A stretch of 18,698 nt of DNA from JAMXLO01 sp036494925 (GTDB lineage Bacteria > Pseudomonadota > Alphaproteobacteria > Acetobacterales > Acetobacteraceae). The position numbers were made by a program, and so were the translations under genes. Numbering within the stretch: the first letter of the stretch is position 1; each line of letters opens with the position of its first letter. Positions 14,781 through 18,698 of this stretch are shown here, one piece after another. The notes beneath the pieces are model-generated. The model searched no databases. It was not told the origin of the DNA and worked only from the letters and a program-made list of their open reading frames with translations. The stretch spans positions 1 to 18,698 of the forward strand of contig DASXNR010000380.1 in the NCBI GenBank assembly GCA_036494925.1. Reading direction: 5' to 3'.

Positions 14781-15974
14781 ATGTCCGACCACCTGTTCTC
14801 CGGCCTCAAGGTCATCGACTGCGCGAGCTGGATCGCCGGGCCCGCTGCCGCCACGATCATGTCCGACTTTGGCGCCGATGTGATCAAGATCGAGCCACCC
14901 GGTGCCGGCGACCCCTGGCGCGGCCGCAGCACGAGTGGTGCGAACAACGACTACTATTGGCACCTGACGTCGCGCAACAAACGCAGCCTCGCGCTCGACC
15001 TGAAGCACGAGGCCGGTCGTGCCGTGCTGTATCGTCTCGTCGCCGATGCCGATGTGTTCGTCACCAACTTTCCGCTCCCGGTGCGCGATCGCCTGAGGCT
15101 GGCGCCCAACGATCTGCTGCCGCTGAACCAGCGGCTGATCTACGCATCGTTCACCGCCTATGGCGAAGCCGGCGACGAAGCGGCGAAGACCGGCTTCGAC
15201 TCCACCGCGTACTGGGCACGCACCGGCCTGATGGACGCCGTGCGCGCGGATGTGGATACGCCGCCGGCGCGGTCGGCGCCCGGCATGGGCGATCACCCCA
15301 GCGCCACCGGTCTCTATGCGGCTATCGTCACCGCGCTGTATCGCCGCGAGAAGACCGGCCAGGGCGGCGTGGTGCGTTCGTCGCTGTTGCAGAACGGCTT
15401 GTGGGCGAACGGCTGCTTCGTGCAGACGCGGCTGTTCGGTGAGCCCGTGCCGCATCGGCCGACACGCGAGCAGGCGCCCAATGCGCTCGCCAACCACTAC
15501 CGCTGCCGCGACGGCCGCTGGTTCATCATGGCGCTGTTCAACGAGGAACGGCAGTTGCGCCCGTTGCTCAACGCGATCGGCCGCGAGGACCTCGCCGGCG
15601 ATCCGCGCTTCGCCACCAGGGAAGCGCGCAAGCAGAACGCCCAGGCGCTGGTGACGGAACTGGATGAGACCTTTGCCGCCCGCGACATGGCCGAGTGGCG
15701 CAAGATCCTCGACGGCGTCGGCGTGACGTTCGGCGTGGTGGGCAAGATCGACGACGTGCTGGAGGATCCGCAGATGCAGGCGATCGGCGCGCTCGTACCG
15801 TTCGTCGACGGCAAGACACTGACGGTGTCCAGCCCGTTCCACCTCGACGGCGAGACCAAGGTCGCGCCGCGCTATGCGCCCGCCGTCGGCCAGCACAGCG
15901 AGGACGTCCTGCGCGACGCAGGCTACTCGGCCGACGATATCGGGCGACTGCGCACGCTGGGCGTGCTCGCATAG
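14781..15974 (+). CDS. CaiB/BaiF family III CoA-transferase
   Basis: A 397-residue family III CoA-transferase, close to the usual length of about 400. The N-terminus LFSGLKVIDCASWIAGPAAA and the run MSDFGADVIKIEPPGAGDPW are typical. NKRSLALDLKHEAGR follows the usual large-domain pattern. The catalytic Asp that forms the aspartyl-CoA anhydride is D140 in TGFDSTAYWARTGL. The C-terminal part includes EWRKILDGVGVTFGVVGKID and VSSPFHLDG. The enzyme would move CoA from one acyl-CoA to another acid, activating the pathway substrate or recycling CoA. I chose ATG 14781 over an upstream reading from 14592 that overlaps the thiolase gene. No strong ribosome site is seen, which fits translational coupling. 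Confidence 0.92.
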   Translation: MSDHLFSGLKVIDCASWIAGPAAATIMSDFGADVIKIEPPGAGDPWRGRSTSGANNDYYWHLTSRNKRSLALDLKHEAGRAVLYRLVADADVFVTNFPLPVRDRLRLAPNDLLPLNQRLIYASFTAYGEAGDEAAKTGFDSTAYWARTGLMDAVRADVDTPPARSAPGMGDHPSATGLYAAIVTALYRREKTGQGGVVRSSLLQNGLWANGCFVQTRLFGEPVPHRPTREQAPNALANHYRCRDGRWFIMALFNEERQLRPLLNAIGREDLAGDPRFATREARKQNAQALVTELDETFAARDMAEWRKILDGVGVTFGVVGKIDDVLEDPQMQAIGALVPFVDGKTLTVSSPFHLDGETKVAPRYAPAVGQHSEDVLRDAGYSADDIGRLRTLGVLA

Positions 15975-15992
15975 ACAGAGAGGAGGGCAGCG

Positions 15993-16838
15993 ATGCAACC
16001 GATTGTCGCAGTGATCGCGCCGGGCATGATGGGCAGTGCCGTGGGCCAACGACTGGTGGACAACGGCATCGAGGTGCGGACCTCGCTCGCCGGACGCAGC
16101 GACGCCACCGTGGCGCGCGCCAAGGCCGCGGGCATGGCCGGCGCGTCGGACCAGCAGATCGCCGCGTCGGATATCATCCTGTCGATCCTGCCGCCCGGCG
16201 ACGCACTGGGCTTGGCGGAACGGCTGGCGCCGGCGCTGCGTGCCGCGGCGAACAAGCCCGTCTATGTCGATTGCAACGCGCTGGATCCGGCGACTGTGCT
16301 GCGGATCGCCCGCGTGATCGAGGAGACCGGCGCCACCTTCGTCGATGGCGGGATCGTCGGAGGGCCGCCGAAGGCGGGATACCAGGGACCGAAGATCTAT
16401 CTCTCGGGGGAGGCAGCGCCGCGTGCCGCCGAGCTGACGAAATACGGACTGGTGATGCCGATCCAGCCCGGCCCGATTGGCGCCGCCTCGGCAATGAAGA
16501 TGTCGTATGCCGGCATCACCAAGGGTTTTACTGCACTTGGCGCAGCGATGATGCTGGCCGCGTCACGCGCCGGCACCGCCGAGGACCTGAAGGCGGAGCT
16601 GTCCTCCAGCCAGCCGGCGCTGTTCGGCTGGCTCACCCGGCAGGTGCCGAACATGTATTCAAAGGCCTATCGCTGGATCGCGGAGATGGAGGAGATCGCC
16701 CAGTTCGTCGGCGAGGACCCCGCGGCGAGGAAGTTCTACGAGGGCGCGGCGCTGCTGTACGAACGGCTGGCGGCCGACTTCGACGGTGAGCGCAAGGAGA
16801 TCGCGGCGCTGGATGCGTTCTGCAAGCCGAAGAGCTGA
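15993..16838 (+). CDS. NAD(P)-dependent dehydrogenase, 6PGDH-like with DUF1932
   Basis: A 281-residue beta-hydroxyacid dehydrogenase-like protein. The N-terminal Rossmann fold has VAVIAPGMMGSAVGQRL, a variant of G-x-G-x-M-G. After the second strand, SLAGRSDATVARA places an Arg where NADP(H) is favoured. ADSIILSILPPGDAL-like and FVDGGIVGGPP motifs follow. The C-terminal helical DUF1932 region includes SAMKMSYAGITKGFTALGAA, with K169 at the usual catalytic lysine position. GAGGAGGG ends five bases before ATG 15993. In 3-hydroxyisobutyrate dehydrogenase relatives the substrate is a beta-hydroxy acid; DUF1932 members are less well known. It sits 18 bases after the CoA-transferase and 4 bases before the iron-ADH gene. 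Confidence 0.88.
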   Translation: MQPIVAVIAPGMMGSAVGQRLVDNGIEVRTSLAGRSDATVARAKAAGMAGASDQQIAASDIILSILPPGDALGLAERLAPALRAAANKPVYVDCNALDPATVLRIARVIEETGATFVDGGIVGGPPKAGYQGPKIYLSGEAAPRAAELTKYGLVMPIQPGPIGAASAMKMSYAGITKGFTALGAAMMLAASRAGTAEDLKAELSSSQPALFGWLTRQVPNMYSKAYRWIAEMEEIAQFVGEDPAARKFYEGAALLYERLAADFDGERKEIAALDAFCKPKS

Positions 16839-16842
16839 GCGG

Positions 16843-18012
16843 ATGATCCAGGGCATCCACCGCTACCCGCCGATGGAGAGGGTGATCTATGGCGTCCCGC
16901 TGGCCGAGGCGTTGGCGCAGGAAGTCGAGCGGATCGGCGCCAATGCGGTCTTTGTGTTGGCCAGCGGCACCCTGGCGCGACAGACCGACGTGATCGACCG
17001 CGTCCGCGCGGTGCTCGCCAACAAGCTGGCCGGTGTCTGCGCCAGGATCGGCGCGCATACGCCGCGCATCGACGTGGTGGCCGCGGCGAATGCGGCACGC
17101 GAGGTCCGCGCGGACGCGCTGCTCACCGTCGGCGGCGGCTCGGTCACCGACGCGGCCAAGATGGTCGGCCTGTGCCTGGGCAACGACGTGACCGACCCGG
17201 CTCAGCTCGACAACTTCCGTGCCCGCATCCAGGCGGACGGCCGCACCGAACGCCCTGCGGTGAAGCCGCCCGCCGTCCGCTCCATCGCGGTGCCCACCAC
17301 GCTGTCCGCCGGCGAGTTCAACTCCCCGGCCGGGTGCACCGACACGGTGCGGCAGGTGAAGGAGAGCTACCTCCACCCGCTGATGATGCCACGCAGCGTC
17401 ATCCTGGACCCCGCCGTCACCGTGCACACGCCGGAATGGCTGTTCCTCTCCACCGGCATCCGTGCGGTCGACCACGCAGTGGAGGACATCTGCTCGGTCA
17501 ACCCGCAACCGCTGTCCGACGGCACGTCGCTGCACGCGCTGCGCCTGCTGAGCCGCGGCCTGCGTGCGGTGAAGGCCGATCCCGGTGATCTCGAGGCACG
17601 GCTCGACTGCCAGCTTGGGTGCTGGATGTCGATCATGGGTTCGCAGAACGGCGTGCAGAAGGGCGCCAGCCACGGCATCGGCCACGTGCTGGGCGGCACC
17701 GCCGGTGTGCCGCACGGCTATACCTCGTGCGTCATGCTGCCGCCGGTGCTGCGCTTCAACGCACCGGTGAACGCCGCGCGCCAGGCCTGGGTCAGCGAGG
17801 CGCTCGGGCGGCCGGGCGCCAGCGCCGCGGACGCGGTCGCGGAACTGGTTGCCGATCTGGGCCTGCCCGGCACGCTGCGCGATGTCGGCGTGAAGGCAGA
17901 GCAACTCGACCGGATCGCCGAAGAATCGATGCACGACCGCTGGGTCCACACCAACCCGCGCAAGATCGCGGGTCCGCCGGATGTGCGCGCGCTGCTGGAC
18001 GCCGCCTGGTGA
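16843..18012 (+). CDS. Iron-ADH-superfamily dehydrogenase (maleylacetate reductase-like)
   Basis: A 389-residue protein of the iron-containing alcohol dehydrogenase superfamily, nearer the maleylacetate reductase branch. The cofactor motif is LLTVGGGSVTDAAK (GGGS at 97-100) and PTTLSAGEFNSPAG follows. Of the four usual metal ligands, three His are kept: H211 in RAVDHAVED, and H277 and H291 in ASHGIGHVLGGTAGVPHG, with the usual 14-residue spacing. The usual Asp four residues before the first His is R207, though D210 is next door. Maleylacetate reductases also lack that Asp and can act without metal. The start ATG 16843 is 4 bases after the preceding stop; an upstream reading from 16786 overlaps that gene. 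It is the last gene of the cluster and converges with the response regulator. Confidence 0.88.
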   Translation: MIQGIHRYPPMERVIYGVPLAEALAQEVERIGANAVFVLASGTLARQTDVIDRVRAVLANKLAGVCARIGAHTPRIDVVAAANAAREVRADALLTVGGGSVTDAAKMVGLCLGNDVTDPAQLDNFRARIQADGRTERPAVKPPAVRSIAVPTTLSAGEFNSPAGCTDTVRQVKESYLHPLMMPRSVILDPAVTVHTPEWLFLSTGIRAVDHAVEDICSVNPQPLSDGTSLHALRLLSRGLRAVKADPGDLEARLDCQLGCWMSIMGSQNGVQKGASHGIGHVLGGTAGVPHGYTSCVMLPPVLRFNAPVNAARQAWVSEALGRPGASAADAVAELVADLGLPGTLRDVGVKAEQLDRIAEESMHDRWVHTNPRKIAGPPDVRALLDAAW

Positions 18013-18018
18013 AGGCCG

Positions 18019-18396
18019 TCAGTCGGCGGTGAGCTCGGTCAGCAGCTTCATCAGCTCTTCCCGCCGGAATGGCTTGCGCAGAACCGACACGTCCGGGTGC
18101 TCGTGGAATCGCGCAACGCCCTCGGCCAGCCGCAGGTAGGAATCACTGAAACCGGAGGTCAGCACGACCTTCACCGGGATGCCCGTCAGCAGAATCTCGT
18201 TCAGCACATCGATGCCGTCCTTTTCCGGCATGATCATGTCGAGCATGACCACGTCGGGCTTGAACGCGATGAAGGTTTCAGTGGCAAGCGCCGAACTGTT
18301 GAGGGATCGCGCGTTCAGCCCAAGCTGTCGGGCGATCATTTCCACGACCTTGGTAATGCCGGTCTGGTCGTCAATCACCAGCAGCTTCTTCGACAT
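18019..18396 (-). CDS. Single-domain response regulator (CheY-like receiver)
   Basis: A stand-alone receiver of 125 residues with no output domain. The acidic pair is D9/D10 in LLVIDDQTG, the phospho-acceptor D53 in VVMLDMIMPEKDG, the switch Thr T80 in VVLTSGF, and K108 in LRKPF. All conserved residues are present, so it should be phosphorylatable. I chose ATG 18396, with GGGAGAGGG just upstream on the minus strand, over a start 14 codons earlier. It converges on the catabolic cluster with 6 bases between stops, which leaves no room for a terminator. With no kinase next to it, it may take phosphate from the hybrid kinase at 10677-12842 or from one elsewhere. Confidence 0.92.
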   Translation of the reverse strand: MSKKLLVIDDQTGITKVVEMIARQLGLNARSLNSSALATETFIAFKPDVVMLDMIMPEKDGIDVLNEILLTGIPVKVVLTSGFSDSYLRLAEGVARFHEHPDVSVLRKPFRREELMKLLTELTAD

Positions 18397-18548
18397 CGAG
18401 CGCCCTCTCCCAAGTGAGGCCGCGTCCGAAAGCGGCAAGGCTCCTCAGTCACGCACAACGGTATATTTGCCTATGTTTCGCCAAAATACAGCCCCAAAAA
18501 GGACTCGACCGTAATTTTTTCCGGGCACGAACAATATTGAACCGGCGT

Positions 18549-18565
18549 CGGTACTGACTGTACCG
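18549..18565. repeat. Perfect 6-bp inverted repeat, possible operator
   Basis: CGGTAC (18549-18554) and GTACCG (18560-18565) flank a 5-base spacer. It lies about 150 bases upstream of the receiver start. The size and symmetry suit a dimeric regulator site, but chance is possible. Confidence 0.3.
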
Positions 18566-18642
18566 GACAAACTCGCAATTCGGACAATTCGCCGATCCCG
18601 CCGGCCGGCAGCTCAAATCCAGACGGAATGTAAAGCGCAATG

Positions 18643-18661
18643 AGACGACTTCTCGTCTTTT
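18643..18661 (+). terminator. Small hairpin followed by T run
   Basis: AGACGA (18643-18648) and TCGTCT (18653-18658) form a 6-bp stem with a CTTC loop, followed on the plus strand by three further Ts. It is short for an intrinsic terminator, and no plus-strand gene ends just before it apart from the convergent cluster about 630 bases upstream. Confidence 0.22.
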
Positions 18662-18686
18662 GAGCCGCAATAATGTGGTGCGGCTC
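18662..18686. repeat. Perfect 8-bp inverted repeat
   Basis: GAGCCGCA (18662-18669) and TGCGGCTC (18679-18686) flank a 9-base loop. No T tract follows on either strand, so it is not a standard terminator. It could be a protein-binding site or an RNA hairpin from a transcript that begins outside the window. Confidence 0.35.
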
Positions 18687-18698
18687 GATACAACGGCA

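Larger units (their letters stand above)
18397..18698. other. AT-richer intergenic region upstream of the receiver gene
   Basis: About 300 bases with no gene I can support; the one minus-strand ORF (18670-18449) has no family resemblance and no ribosome site. It should hold the receiver's promoter. Runs such as AATTTTTT and CCCCAAAAAGG make it less GC-rich than the rest of the window. Three small perfect inverted repeats lie in it and are listed separately. Confidence 0.4.

Noticed and set aside
16633..17949. A 438-codon minus-strand open frame opposite the DUF1932 and iron-ADH genes
   Set aside because: It spans two convincing plus-strand genes and has shadow-like composition.
18449..18670. 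A 73-codon minus-strand ORF upstream of the receiver gene
   Set aside because: It is Arg-rich with no motif, no ribosome site and unlikely codon use. It lies where the promoter is expected.

Overview
The window is GC-rich DNA from a proteobacterium. Codon use strongly favours G/C in third positions, the genes are tightly packed with several GTG starts and 4-base start/stop overlaps, and the families (EmrA/EmrB-type efflux, NnrS, CaiB, DUF35 plus thiolase) suit an alphaproteobacterium, perhaps Acetobacteraceae or another Rhodospirillales lineage. That placement is inference; there is no rRNA or marker gene in the window. No tRNA, rRNA, CRISPR array or recognisable transposase was seen.

Region 1 (1-2351) is repeat-bearing and decayed. 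On the minus strand, running off the left edge, is the 5' part of a secreted repeat protein. It starts at GTG 553 and has a 105-residue (315-bp) repeat unit whose DNA copies are 96% identical. Next comes about 1.8 kb without an intact gene, holding two recognisable relics: a frameshifted HpcH/HpaI-family aldolase (+) and a frameshifted, internally deleted NUDIX hydrolase (-).

Region 2 (2352-6231, +) is a three-gene efflux operon joined by GTGA overlaps: two different EmrA/HlyD-type periplasmic adaptors and one 14-TM DHA2-type MFS pump. No outer-membrane channel gene is present.

Region 3 (6237-8211, -) holds two tandem D-2-hydroxyacid dehydrogenases, 326 residues each, with intact Arg/Glu/His catalytic triads but different predicted cofactor preference. 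They converge on the efflux operon and diverge from region 4.

Region 4 (8243-12842, +) carries an NnrS-type membrane protein, a zinc-free quinone oxidoreductase-like MDR enzyme and a membrane hybrid histidine kinase with a C-terminal receiver.

Region 5 (12930-18012, +) is a tight six-gene cluster: small cupin, DUF35 zinc-ribbon/OB protein, thiolase-like enzyme, CaiB-type CoA-transferase, DUF1932-type NAD(P)-dependent dehydrogenase and an iron-ADH/maleylacetate-reductase-like dehydrogenase. It reads as a catabolic pathway for an organic acid processed as a CoA thioester. The DUF35-thiolase pair would cleave a C-C bond, and the dehydrogenases would work before or after activation. The substrate cannot be named from sequence. 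A single-domain response regulator (18396-18019, -) ends 6 bases from the operon and could work with the hybrid kinase. The last 300 bases hold several small inverted repeats but no gene.
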